Source: Promethearchaeota archaeon
GTDB lineage: Archaea; Asgardarchaeota; Lokiarchaeia; Sigyniarchaeales; SOKP01
NCBI GenBank assembly: GCA_019894815.1
Contig: JAGXNU010000004.1
Span: 16,354 to 27,418 of the forward strand
Length of the DNA: 11,065 nt
Direction of reading: 5' to 3'
This document shows, piece by piece, positions 1 to 6,706 of this stretch. A program made the position numbers and the translations under genes. A model generated the notes under the pieces. The model was not told where the DNA came from, ran no database searches, and saw only the letters and a program-made list of their open reading frames with translations. The stretch's first letter is position 1. Every line of letters begins with the position of its first letter.

Positions 1-232
1 GGGAAGAACTGGTACTTGGAGTTCAAAAAAACCAGTTATTAATTTAGACAAATGCATACCCGTAAAATCGGGTAAATTCTCTTGTTTTAATTGCTGGCTT
101 TATTGCCCTGAGGCTGTAGTTACACGTACAATTCCTCCCAAGATAGATTTAGAATATTGTAAGGGATGTGGTATTTGTATGGAAGAATGTCCCGTAGAAG
201 CAATTAGCATGAAAGAGGTGAAAATCGATTGA
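1..232 (+). CDS. porD: Pyruvate:ferredoxin oxidoreductase delta subunit (3' part, start outside window)
   Basis: This is the small ferredoxin-like subunit that passes electrons from the catalytic alpha/beta subunits to ferredoxin through two [4Fe-4S] clusters. The first complete codon is at position 2, and 76 residues are visible before the TGA at 230-232. The opening GRTGTW and the following KPVIN match the usual PorD start of the mature domain, so little is probably missing unless it is fused to a gamma subunit upstream. The second cluster motif is canonical: CKGCGICMEECP (C53, C56, C59, C63 of the visible part). The first is unusual: C18, then nine residues, then CFNCWLYCP (C28, C31, C35), where CxxCxxCxxxCP is expected. 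The gene overlaps porA by four bases, so the two are co-translated. Specificity for pyruvate rather than a branched 2-oxoacid is inferred. Confidence 0.9.
   Translation, partial: GRTGTWSSKKPVINLDKCIPVKSGKFSCFNCWLYCPEAVVTRTIPPKIDLEYCKGCGICMEECPVEAISMKEVKID
215..221 (+). promoter_or_regulatory. Shine-Dalgarno site for porA
   Basis: GAGGTGA lies seven bases before the TTG at 229. It matches the archaeal anti-Shine-Dalgarno (complement TCACCTC) perfectly over seven bases and supports a TTG start inside the end of porD. Confidence 0.75.
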
Positions 233-1527
233 CTTTGATTAATAATGTTGTAGAAGAAACAAAGAAAGAATCAAGGATTTTAACAGGAAATTATGCAGCA
301 GCTCATGCATTAAGACAAGTGAAAGTAGGAGTTGTTGCCGCCTATCCAATTACACCCCAAAGTCCAGTAGTAGAAAAAATCGCAGAATTTATAAATGATG
401 GAAAAATGAATGCGCGATTTGTAAAAGTAGAATCAGAACACTCTGCTCTCGCAGTTTGTGTTGCGGCTTCTGCAACAGGATCTAGGGTTGGAACTGCTAC
501 ATCATCTCATGGATTAGAATTAATGTATGAGATGTTACCTTGGACTGCCGGAAATAGATTACCAATAATTATAAATTTGGCTACAAGAAGCTTAGGTGCT
601 CCTTGGTCTGTTTGGACTGACCATTCAGACTTCATTACTATCAGGGATGTTGGTTGGATTCAATTTATGTGTGAAGATAATCAAGAAATTTATGATACGA
701 ATATACAAGCATTTAAAATTGCCGAAGATCGAAGAGTAAACTTACCAGCAATAGTGGCATATGATGGATACATTCTGTCACATACAATGATGCCCGTGAT
801 GTTAGAGGATCAAAAAGAAGTTGATAAATTCTTACCTCCATTAAAACATCATATTAACCTATCTGATGTTTCTCAAGTTAAGGGTATAGATCCTGTCACA
901 ACACCACATATCCGCGATAGAGGATCTGAAGGAATAGTCCCGGGATATTTTGAATACAGATATGCTCTTCAAAAAGCATTAGAAAATTCAATTGAAATAA
1001 TTCAAGAAGTCCATGATGATTTTGCAAATAAATTCGGAAGATCATATGGAAATGGATTATTCAAAAAAGTTGAATTTGACGATGCAGATATCATTATCTT
1101 AGCAATGGGTTCTGTTGCTTCCCAATCTCGAGTAGTTCTAAAAAAATTAAGAGAAAAAGGTTTGAAAGTAGGACTGGTTAGTTTAAAACTATTCAGACCG
1201 TATCCTGCTAAACTATTAAGAGAGCTTCTAAAGGACAAAAAAACAATAGTTGTTTTTGATAGAGATATTGGCTATGGATATGAGGGTGTTTTATGCTATG
1301 AATTAAAATCTGCTTTATATGGGTTGAAAGAAAATCCATTTATCAAAGGTTTCATAGTAGGATTAGGTGGGAGAGATATAACTAATGAACAACTCATTGA
1401 AGGTGTCACTAGAGCTTTGGATCAAGAAAAAACAGGAGAAATATCTCAAACCACTGAATTTTTAGGGTTAAAGTTGAAGGAACTAAGTGATTATGATGAA
1501 GCAACTTTTTTTAAGGAGGCGAAATAA
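229..1527 (+). CDS. porA: Pyruvate:ferredoxin oxidoreductase alpha subunit
   Basis: The alpha subunit binds the 2-oxoacid and, with the beta subunit, forms the thiamine diphosphate active site that interconverts pyruvate plus CoA with acetyl-CoA plus CO2, reducing ferredoxin in the cytoplasm. The 432 residues contain the family signature YPITPQSP (39-46), VESEHSA (67-73) and the ATRSLG segment (118-123). By motif, T42, E70 and R120 correspond to substrate/cofactor-contacting residues of single-chain pyruvate:ferredoxin oxidoreductases. The C-terminal third has the transketolase-C-like domain (about 285-385). Translation starts at TTG 229, which overlaps the porD stop as TTGA, and is backed by a perfect Shine-Dalgarno site. 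porB follows after three bases. Pyruvate is the likeliest substrate; 2-oxoisovalerate cannot be excluded from sequence alone. Confidence 0.93.
   Translation: MTLINNVVEETKKESRILTGNYAAAHALRQVKVGVVAAYPITPQSPVVEKIAEFINDGKMNARFVKVESEHSALAVCVAASATGSRVGTATSSHGLELMYEMLPWTAGNRLPIIINLATRSLGAPWSVWTDHSDFITIRDVGWIQFMCEDNQEIYDTNIQAFKIAEDRRVNLPAIVAYDGYILSHTMMPVMLEDQKEVDKFLPPLKHHINLSDVSQVKGIDPVTTPHIRDRGSEGIVPGYFEYRYALQKALENSIEIIQEVHDDFANKFGRSYGNGLFKKVEFDDADIIILAMGSVASQSRVVLKKLREKGLKVGLVSLKLFRPYPAKLLRELLKDKKTIVVFDRDIGYGYEGVLCYELKSALYGLKENPFIKGFIVGLGGRDITNEQLIEGVTRALDQEKTGEISQTTEFLGLKLKELSDYDEATFFKEAK
1513..1519 (+). promoter_or_regulatory. Shine-Dalgarno site for porB
   Basis: AAGGAGG sits in the last codons of porA, 11 bases before TTG 1531 and 23 before the in-frame ATG 1543. 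The distance favours the TTG start. Confidence 0.7.
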
Positions 1528-1530
1528 AAA

Positions 1531-2430
1531 TTGGTAAATATTATGGACATACCGGAAGAAGAATATATATACCCTGGTACCAGAGCATGTGCGGGATGTT
1601 CAATGGCATTGATTTATAGAATTGCGCTTAAAGCTTTAGGACCTAAAACAATTATTACCGTTCCTGCTAGTTGTTTAACAGTCCTTCACGGAATGCAAGG
1701 ATTTTGTACAACTAAAGTTTCAGTGCTGCACACTCCTTTTGCAACTACTGGAGCATCTGCCTCAGGGATTGTAGCATCACTTGAAGATAAGGGGCTTGAT
1801 CAAGATATTAATGTGGTTGCATTCGCAGGTGATGGAGGGACTGTGGATATTGGAATTCAAAGTTTAAGTGGAGCTGTAGAAAGAGGTACAAATTTTATTT
1901 ATGCGTGTTATGATAATGAAGCATATATGAACACTGGTGTCCAAAGAAGTGGAAGTACTCCTCCAGGTGCTTTCAGTACCACCACTCCAGGAGGTAAAAT
2001 TGGTAGTAAAAAAAATATGCCTAAAATTATGGAGGCTCATGGTATTCCATATGTAGCTACGGCGATCGCTTCTTATCCTTTAGATATATATGAGAAATTT
2101 TCACGCGCAAAAAATATATATGGTCCAAAATATATCCACATTCTTGCTCCTTGTCCTCCAGGATGGGGATATCTACCCCGTAGATCTATTGAAATAGGTA
2201 GATTAGCCGTTCAAACAGGATTTTGGCCACTTTATGAAGTCTTTGAAGGTAAATTCACCCTTTCACGAGATAGTAAGAAATTCCTAGATTCATCGAAACG
2301 AAAACCAATTGAAGAATATGTTAAAGCACAAAAACGATTTAATTCTCTCTCTCAAGAACAAATCGATAATTATAAAGCATATATTACAGATTTATGGGCG
2401 GGAATCGAATCAAGAATAAAAGAAGATTAA
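1531..2430 (+). CDS. porB: Pyruvate:ferredoxin oxidoreductase beta subunit
   Basis: The beta subunit carries the thiamine diphosphate site and the proximal [4Fe-4S] cluster. Visible in the 299 residues are the cluster ligands CAGC (C20, C23), C48 and C208 (in APCPPGW), and the thiamine diphosphate/Mg motif GDGG at 100-103 leading to DNEAYMNTGVQRSG at 128-141, typical of the pyruvate/2-oxoisovalerate branch. Length is close to the usual 290-330. I chose TTG 1531 because it fits the strong upstream ribosome site; ATG 1543, four codons on, is the alternative. It is the last gene of the porD-porA-porB run and is followed by T-runs that look like a terminator. All residues expected for activity appear present. 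Confidence 0.94.
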   Translation: MVNIMDIPEEEYIYPGTRACAGCSMALIYRIALKALGPKTIITVPASCLTVLHGMQGFCTTKVSVLHTPFATTGASASGIVASLEDKGLDQDINVVAFAGDGGTVDIGIQSLSGAVERGTNFIYACYDNEAYMNTGVQRSGSTPPGAFSTTTPGGKIGSKKNMPKIMEAHGIPYVATAIASYPLDIYEKFSRAKNIYGPKYIHILAPCPPGWGYLPRRSIEIGRLAVQTGFWPLYEVFEGKFTLSRDSKKFLDSSKRKPIEEYVKAQKRFNSLSQEQIDNYKAYITDLWAGIESRIKED

Positions 2431-2452
2431 ATTTTTTACTTATTTTTATTTG
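2431..2452 (+). terminator. T-run terminator after porB
   Basis: T6 (2432-2437) and T5 (2443-2447) follow the porB stop directly, with no hairpin. This is the usual form of archaeal intrinsic termination. Confidence 0.5.
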
Positions 2453-2466
2453 TAATTGAACAACTC

Positions 2467-2478
2467 TTAAAATATATA
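2467..2478 (+). promoter_or_regulatory. TATA-box candidate for the gelsolin-like membrane protein gene
   Basis: TTAAAATATATA is followed about 26 bases later by a predicted transcript start near 2500, giving a leader of about 15 bases before ATG 2515. Confidence 0.45.
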
Positions 2479-2514
2479 GAAAAAATTAATAATTAATCAG
2501 AGTTAACTTACTTG

Positions 2515-3300
2515 ATGCTAAAGACATATATCTTCAATGAAGTTAAGAATAGTTGGATTGAAGAAGAACATGTTTTATTGTTCCACGACTTATGTGTTTT
2601 TCTAGATGTGACTCAAAAGAAAGCTTTTTTATGGAATGGTCCTAAAAGCACGAAAGATAAATTAGAAAAAGGAAAAGATTCATTGATAAATATATTTTCA
2701 AGTTTTCAAGATTCTGATTTACAATTGATTATTTTATCCAAAGATCTTCCTTCACACATCAAAAGTAAATTGGAAAACATGCTAGAAACGGCACAACATG
2801 AAGAAGATGCAGAGAAATATGTCTTTACTAAATTTATAACAATAAGACTTTATTTTGTGATGAGTCTTATCTCACTTATCTTACCTACATTGATGATGTT
2901 AAATTTATGGGGATCACTTTATTGGTTACAAATAGGTTCAAATGTTTCGATATCTTCAATAAACTTCCTAAATTGGATAAACTTCGCAAAAATTATGGTA
3001 AGTTTCACTTTAATCGCTTTATTAATCAATATTGGGGTATCTATCTACGAATATGAGATTACAGCCTTAATTAATTCTCTTTCAGGAATAATAATTTCTA
3101 TAGGAATGATTGTCTACTTGCAACAAGGGATTTTCCTTTTTTTATTTCAAGTAGGGTCAACAGAATCTCTTTATCTTATTAATTTCGCAGATCTAATTAG
3201 ATTTTTAATAATAACGACAATTTGCTCATGTATATTTGAGATACCAAACTTAGCAAAACTCATTTCTTTTATCAAAACTTACAAAACTTTTATTTTCTGA
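2515..3300 (+). CDS. Four-helix membrane protein with a probable gelsolin-like N-terminal domain
   Basis: Unnamed gene of 261 residues from ATG 2515 (a TTG codon immediately precedes it). The soluble N-terminal part, about 15-95, has the layout of a gelsolin repeat: DLCVFLDVTQKKAFLWNGP (25-43), i.e. a strand, a turn and a strand ending in a tryptophan and glycine, then a Lys/Ser-rich helix, then a strand LQLIILS (69-75). This resembles the gelsolin consensus 'D-V-hydrophobic-L-D ... K-hydrophobic-Y-hydrophobic-W-x-G'. The rest is four hydrophobic segments near 112-132, 157-177, 189-211 and 220-242, ending with a basic tail. No signal peptide is seen. Gelsolin-like proteins regulating actin homologues are known in Asgard archaea; a role linking membrane and cytoskeleton here is inference. 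It stands alone between a terminator and the RIO2 promoter. The gelsolin call is moderate; the membrane topology is strong. Confidence 0.55.
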   Translation: MLKTYIFNEVKNSWIEEEHVLLFHDLCVFLDVTQKKAFLWNGPKSTKDKLEKGKDSLINIFSSFQDSDLQLIILSKDLPSHIKSKLENMLETAQHEEDAEKYVFTKFITIRLYFVMSLISLILPTLMMLNLWGSLYWLQIGSNVSISSINFLNWINFAKIMVSFTLIALLINIGVSIYEYEITALINSLSGIIISIGMIVYLQQGIFLFLFQVGSTESLYLINFADLIRFLIITTICSCIFEIPNLAKLISFIKTYKTFIF

Positions 3301-3358
3301 AAGAATAATCTCAATTACATTAATATCATTTTAAAAAAAACTACTATAATAGCAAGTA

Positions 3359-3370
3359 TTTTTTAAATAT
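3359..3370 (+). promoter_or_regulatory. TATA-box candidate for rio2
   Basis: TTTTTTAAATAT centres about 35 bases before ATG 3401, placing the transcript start near 3392. An in-frame TTG at 3371 would lie upstream of that start, which argues for ATG 3401. Confidence 0.45.
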
Positions 3371-3400
3371 TTGAATATAAATAAAAAAACGAGTAATAGT

Positions 3401-4279
3401 ATGTCCGAAGCGGCCAAAGTGCTTACAGATCTTGAAAAGGAGGATCTAAGAATCTTAATGGCAATTGAAATAGGAATGAAACGTTCTGAATATGTCACTA
3501 TTGATAACATTAGATTTTACTCCCGTTATAAACTGGAGGAAACACTTTTTCGCTTAAAAAAAGTACATAAGTATAATCTAATAATAAGAAATTCGTCCTC
3601 ATATAAAATTGGCTATACACTTAACTCAATTGGTTATGATGTTTTAGCTTTTCATGCTTTAGTTGAGAAAAAAGTTATCAGTCAATTAGGACCTATTTTA
3701 GGTAAAGGAAAAGAATCAGATGTATATAGTTGCATGGATGATGATGAAAATATTCTTGCTTTAAAAATATTTAGAATGGGACGTACTAGTTTTAAAAGGA
3801 TAAAGCAATTAAGGGATTTAGTAGGGGAACGGAGTCATTCTTCCTGGTTATATATTAATAGATTAGCAGCAAGAAGAGAATTTGACGCACTAACTGAAAT
3901 TTTTAAATTAAAATTAGATACGCCGAAACCTATTGCTTACAACCGACACATGATCGTCATGTCTTACCTGAAGGGAAAAGAATTAGTATATCATAAAGAT
4001 CTCAATAAACCCGAAAAGATGTTTAATAAAATAATAAAACAGATGAAAATAATATACCAAGAAGCAAAGATCGTTCATGGTGATTTAGGCGAGTTTAATA
4101 TCGTAGTCGATGAAAAAGGACATATATTGATAATCGATTGGCTACAATGGGTCTCTAGTGACCACCCAAATGCACGATCCCTACTCGAACGAGACATACT
4201 AAACTTGTCGAAATATTTCAATAAGAAATTTAATATCCAGAGCAATGTTCAAGATATAATGACTTCATTCTTCAATTAA
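3401..4279 (+). CDS. rio2: RIO2-type atypical protein kinase/ATPase
   Basis: RIO2 proteins are atypical serine kinases/ATPases that act in maturation of the small ribosomal subunit. The 292-residue protein has the RIO2-specific winged-helix domain at about 1-90, followed by the RIO kinase domain: nucleotide loop GKGKESDVY (101-109), lysine K122 (in LALKIF), the GRTSF segment after it, the SWLY stretch (148-151), catalytic loop HGDLGEFN (216-223, D218) and metal-binding IIDW (234-237, D236), the aspartate that is phosphorylated in characterised RIO2. All key residues are present. ATG 3401 makes the N-terminus match archaeal RIO2 and fits the TATA position; a TTG at 3371 would add ten residues. 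The gene ends 11 bases from a convergent methyltransferase gene. Confidence 0.93.
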   Translation: MSEAAKVLTDLEKEDLRILMAIEIGMKRSEYVTIDNIRFYSRYKLEETLFRLKKVHKYNLIIRNSSSYKIGYTLNSIGYDVLAFHALVEKKVISQLGPILGKGKESDVYSCMDDDENILALKIFRMGRTSFKRIKQLRDLVGERSHSSWLYINRLAARREFDALTEIFKLKLDTPKPIAYNRHMIVMSYLKGKELVYHKDLNKPEKMFNKIIKQMKIIYQEAKIVHGDLGEFNIVVDEKGHILIIDWLQWVSSDHPNARSLLERDILNLSKYFNKKFNIQSNVQDIMTSFFN

Positions 4280-4290
4280 GGTCTTTTATT

Positions 4291-4878
4291 TTACATTAAT
4301 TTTCCTTGAATAATGGAGTCTTCTAACTCCTCATTATTAATCATCATAAAATCATTGAAATAGGGTTTAAATTTAGATATCACCTTTTTCAATCGAGTGT
4401 CTTTTTTTAGTATCGATAAATAAAATTCTGTTCCTCGTTTACTTATCCTTATCAGCTCTGAAACTCCTTGGAAAATATCTGGTAAATTCTGTAAAGAAGT
4501 TACTGAAACGATAAGATCAAAAAATTTTTCTCTAAATGGTAGGTTTTCCAAATCTGATAATATCAAACTTAAATTGGCTTTCTCTTTCTTAAATTCTTCT
4601 TTAATTTTAATTTTTTTTAACATGTTTAAAGATATATCAAGACAGATAAAATTAGTTCGAGAATATTTTAATTTAGAAAGGTGTTTTGAAAGATGGGTAT
4701 ATAAAAGCCCAGTGCCACAACCTGCATCTAAAACTAATTTTGATTGAAAATTAGCCCCTTTAAAGGCGAACTTGTATTTTTTGAGCTGTATGATTCTATA
4801 TCTATCATCATAATGTTCAAACGAGGAGTTATACTTTTCAATTATGTTTTTTTTTTTAATTATGTGATGATCTCTCAA
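4291..4878 (-). CDS. Class I SAM-dependent methyltransferase, substrate unknown
   Basis: A 195-residue Rossmann-fold methyltransferase. Motif I is VLDAGCGTGLL (49-59), the acidic post-I strand is ICLDIS (78-83), and the motif IV-like region FDLIVSVTSLQNLPD follows near residue 120. The N-terminal EKYNSSFEHYDD, leading into a glutamine/lysine-rich helix, resembles small archaeal methyltransferases often annotated as ubiquinone/menaquinone-like methylases, whose true substrates are mostly unknown. The start is TTG 4876-4878, preceded immediately by an in-frame stop, with no nearby ATG. A TATA-like site about 25 bases upstream suggests a leaderless transcript. It is convergent with rio2 and divergent from the LSm gene. 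A ribosome- or tRNA-related substrate would suit the neighbourhood, but nothing in the sequence shows it. Confidence 0.8.
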   Translation of the reverse strand: MRDHHIIKKKNIIEKYNSSFEHYDDRYRIIQLKKYKFAFKGANFQSKLVLDAGCGTGLLYTHLSKHLSKLKYSRTNFICLDISLNMLKKIKIKEEFKKEKANLSLILSDLENLPFREKFFDLIVSVTSLQNLPDIFQGVSELIRISKRGTEFYLSILKKDTRLKKVISKFKPYFNDFMMINNEELEDSIIQGKLM

Positions 4879-4898
4879 TCAAAAATCCCATTTAGTGT

Positions 4899-4908
4899 TA
4901 AATTTAAG
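4899..4908 (-). promoter_or_regulatory. TATA-box candidate for the methyltransferase gene
   Basis: On the minus strand this reads CTTAAATTTA, centred about 25 bases before TTG 4878. The transcript would begin at or very near the start codon. Confidence 0.4.
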
Positions 4909-4955
4909 CGATGATAAGGTTTTAATTCAAAAAAGTTTTTCTTTAAAATATTCTT

Positions 4956-4972
4956 TTATTATATTATAATAG
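4956..4972 (+). promoter_or_regulatory. TATA-box candidate for the LSm gene
   Basis: TTTATTATATTATAATA includes a TATA-like core about 40 bases before ATG 5002, giving a predicted leader of roughly 10-15 bases. The region 4879-5001 thus serves two divergent genes. Confidence 0.4.
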
Positions 4973-5001
4973 ATTTATTTTTGAAAAGAGATTGAAAAAA
5001 A

Positions 5002-5262
5002 ATGGAAAGAAATAACACAGCTCAACGGTCGAAAAATCCGTTACATATTCTTCAAGCTGCTCAAAATTCTGATATAATACTCAGATTGAAAGACGGGACA
5101 GAATACAAGGGTTTATTGAAAGAGATCGACGCTTATATGAATATGATTCTTGAAAACGCTGTCGAGATCATGGATGGGAGCCCTGTAGCAAAATACAACG
5201 AGATTTTCATCAGAGGTAATAATCTCTTGTTTATAAAGCCAGATGCTTCACAAATAATGTAA
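5002..5262 (+). CDS. Archaeal Sm/LSm RNA-binding protein (SmAP)
   Basis: LSm proteins form heptameric or hexameric rings that bind U-rich RNA and take part in RNA processing and turnover. The 86 residues hold a complete Sm fold: Sm1 from about 22 to 56 (DIILRLKDGTEYKGLL, then YMNMILENA with the RNA-contacting D-x-x-M-N pattern seen here as DAYMN) and Sm2 IFIRGNNLLFIKP (68-80), containing the diagnostic I-R-G. The N-terminal ASN/basic stretch before the first helix is a little longer than usual. ATG 5002 is the natural start. In many archaea an LSm gene is followed by ribosomal protein L37e; here a cyclotransferase-like gene follows after 11 bases instead, probably in the same transcript. Confidence 0.93.
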   Translation: MERNNTAQRSKNPLHILQAAQNSDIILRLKDGTEYKGLLKEIDAYMNMILENAVEIMDGSPVAKYNEIFIRGNNLLFIKPDASQIM

Positions 5263-5273
5263 AAGTATCTATC

Positions 5274-5714
5274 TTGAGTTCGGATAAAAAAAATCGTAGT
5301 TATGCTTCTGTAATTGGTTATGGAACATTTATCACTCGAGGATATTGGAAAGACAAGCAAAATGTAGAATCTTGTTTAGTAAATAATTATTCTAGAGTCT
5401 TTCCTCGAAAATATTGGTTCCCTGTTGTACTTCCTTCAGACGATTCATTTTGGGCGTTAAAATTTGACGTATCTCAAGAAGAATTAAATCAGCTCGATAA
5501 TTATGAGGGAGTTCATTTAGGTTTATTTGAACGTATTCAGACAAAAGTTGAGTTAAAGACGGGAAGTAAAATTAACGCTTTTTTGTATGTTCCCACGGAA
5601 AATTTAATTGTTTCTCAAATGCTAACCAATGAATTAGATACAAGCGATAGATGGAAAGAACACATAAGAACATTTCCAGAAATCGTGCAATTATTTCCGG
5701 AATTAATTTTATAG
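5274..5714 (+). CDS. Gamma-glutamylcyclotransferase-like (AIG2 family) protein
   Basis: The fold is that of gamma-glutamylcyclotransferases, which release 5-oxoproline from gamma-glutamyl amines or peptides. In the 146 residues the substrate-loop motif VIGYGTF (13-19) corresponds to the family YGSN/YGTL loop. LDNYEGVHLGLFER (74-87) carries the expected catalytic glutamate E78 and is followed by a two-strand core ending in AFLYV (102-106). The start is TTG 5274, 11 bases after the LSm stop, with no clear ribosome site. The C-terminal part (about 115-146) is longer than minimal members. The gene ends in a six-base tail-to-tail overlap with the phosphatase gene. The substrate in archaea is unknown, and many family members have undefined roles. 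Confidence 0.78.
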   Translation: MSSDKKNRSYASVIGYGTFITRGYWKDKQNVESCLVNNYSRVFPRKYWFPVVLPSDDSFWALKFDVSQEELNQLDNYEGVHLGLFERIQTKVELKTGSKINAFLYVPTENLIVSQMLTNELDTSDRWKEHIRTFPEIVQLFPELIL

Positions 5715-6611
5715 TATTTTTACGTTCTTAGGGATGATCTCTTTTCCTCTAATAACCGCATGAGATGCGGGATTCGGATTAAGAGCACCTTGATAATTAT
5801 TAGAAGAAAAGATTGAAAGCAATCTTTTATTAAAAAACCATCGATATCCCTCACTAAAACATTCATGAGATCGTATGAGGTATCTTAAGTTATTTTTCTC
5901 CATGAAATCAATAAAAACATCTTCACCAAAGAAGCTAATGCCCTCACCCCTGAAGCTTTTTGAGAATCCTTGTATTTCTTCTTTTGGATCGTTCCACATC
6001 ATTTGAAACATTGAATCTCTCAAATTCTGTGTTAAATTTGTGTGATTAGCAGTTTTACGATTTTTTAGTTCGGTAATAGCATTAAAATCACTTGGAATTC
6101 CTCCATGAACGCACAGAATTTTATTATTAATAATACAACAGAGCGGTAACACTTCATAAACCATTAAAATCGAACCAAATTTACTAGATTGATGATATTT
6201 AGTTAGAAATAGCTTATAAAATCCATAATCTTGGTTTGTTTCTATAGTTTCATGATTTCCCCTTAGTAAATAAACTTTACGAGGGAATAAGATTTTTAAT
6301 GCGAGGACTACTACTAAGCACTCCAATTGATACGGTCCTCTATCAACAATATCTCCTAAAAAAACAACAAATTTTGGATTATTTTCTTGAATTAATTTAG
6401 TAAAGTAATTTATTGAATGTAAATTTCCATGGATATCCCCGATGACATATCCAAAATCTTCACTGCTATTCGGATTTAACTCAATTATGAAATTTTCTTC
6501 CTTGAAGATTTCACATGCTCTAAATAAAATCGGGTAAATTTCTTCAAATTTTAAAGAGGATATGAGAAATGGGTTTTGAACTAGCTTGATTAACCAAGAT
6601 TTATCAACCAT
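5709..6611 (-). CDS. PPP-family serine/threonine protein phosphatase, PP1/PP2A-like
   Basis: A metal-dependent phosphoprotein phosphatase of eukaryotic type. The 300 residues hold the whole PPP signature: GDIHGN (58-63), GDIVDRG (86-92), GNHE (118-121), VHGG (168-171), WNDP (206-209), RGEG then FFG (221-229), IRSHE (246-250) and IFSSNNYQG (267-275). Metal/catalytic residues by motif are D59, H61, D87, N119, H120, H169 and H249; their spacing is almost that of PP1 (D64, H66, D92, N124, H125, H173, H248). About 50 residues precede the catalytic core. ATG 6611 has an AGGTGA ribosome site nine bases upstream; the GTG at 6623 lies within that site and is a less likely start. It lacks the DYFL tail of PP2A. 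Protein substrates are unknown. Confidence 0.9.
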   Translation of the reverse strand: MVDKSWLIKLVQNPFLISSLKFEEIYPILFRACEIFKEENFIIELNPNSSEDFGYVIGDIHGNLHSINYFTKLIQENNPKFVVFLGDIVDRGPYQLECLVVVLALKILFPRKVYLLRGNHETIETNQDYGFYKLFLTKYHQSSKFGSILMVYEVLPLCCIINNKILCVHGGIPSDFNAITELKNRKTANHTNLTQNLRDSMFQMMWNDPKEEIQGFSKSFRGEGISFFGEDVFIDFMEKNNLRYLIRSHECFSEGYRWFFNKRLLSIFSSNNYQGALNPNPASHAVIRGKEIIPKNVKIL

Positions 6612-6619
6612 ATTAAAAA

Positions 6620-6625
6620 TCACCT
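6620..6625 (-). promoter_or_regulatory. Shine-Dalgarno site for the PPP phosphatase
   Basis: Minus-strand AGGTGA precedes ATG 6611 by about nine bases. Because it contains the alternative GTG codon (6621-6623), it decides in favour of the ATG. Confidence 0.6.
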
Positions 6626-6640
6626 AAATATATGGAAGGA

Positions 6641-6657
6641 AATTATATAATATAATT
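6641..6657 (-). promoter_or_regulatory. TATA-box candidate for the PPP phosphatase
   Basis: An AT-only stretch reading ATTATATTATATAATT on the minus strand lies about 40 bases before ATG 6611, which leaves room for a short leader containing the Shine-Dalgarno site. Confidence 0.4.
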
Positions 6658-6660
6658 TGA

Positions 6661-6672
6661 TTATAATAAATT
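6661..6672 (+). promoter_or_regulatory. TATA-box candidate for the DNA methyltransferase
   Basis: TTATAATAAATT is centred about 41 bases before ATG 6707, giving a predicted leader of about 15 bases. Confidence 0.35.
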
Positions 6673-6706
6673 AGATGCTCATTCCTAATAAAGTTGCGAT
6701 TGCAAT

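Noticed and set aside
64..78. A 15-16 base identity between 63-78 and 6525-6540 (TAAAATCGGGTAAATT)
   Set aside because: Both copies are inside unrelated coding sequences. One such match is not surprising by chance in 11 kb of AT-rich DNA, and there is no further similarity on either side.
1002..1238. Open frame of 78 codons on the minus strand inside porA
   Set aside because: It is wholly within porA, whose motifs are certain. The translated product shows no motif.
3371..3400. TTG start giving ten extra residues for RIO2
   Set aside because: It would lie directly against the TATA box, upstream of the likely transcript start. Archaeal RIO2 proteins begin about where ATG 3401 places the start.
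5133..5360. Open frame of 75 codons on the minus strand across the LSm/cyclotransferase junction
   Set aside because: It overlaps two well-supported genes on the other strand and has no recognisable product.
5709..6611. Diadenosine tetraphosphatase (ApaH) as an alternative for the phosphatase
   Set aside because: The protein has GDxVDRG and the complete C-terminal PP1-like RSHE and FSxxNY motifs, which ApaH does not.
3401..6611. RIO2 kinase and PPP phosphatase as a kinase/phosphatase signalling pair
   Set aside because: They are 1.4 kb apart on opposite strands with unrelated genes between them. RIO2 acts in ribosome assembly, and nothing in the sequence links the two.
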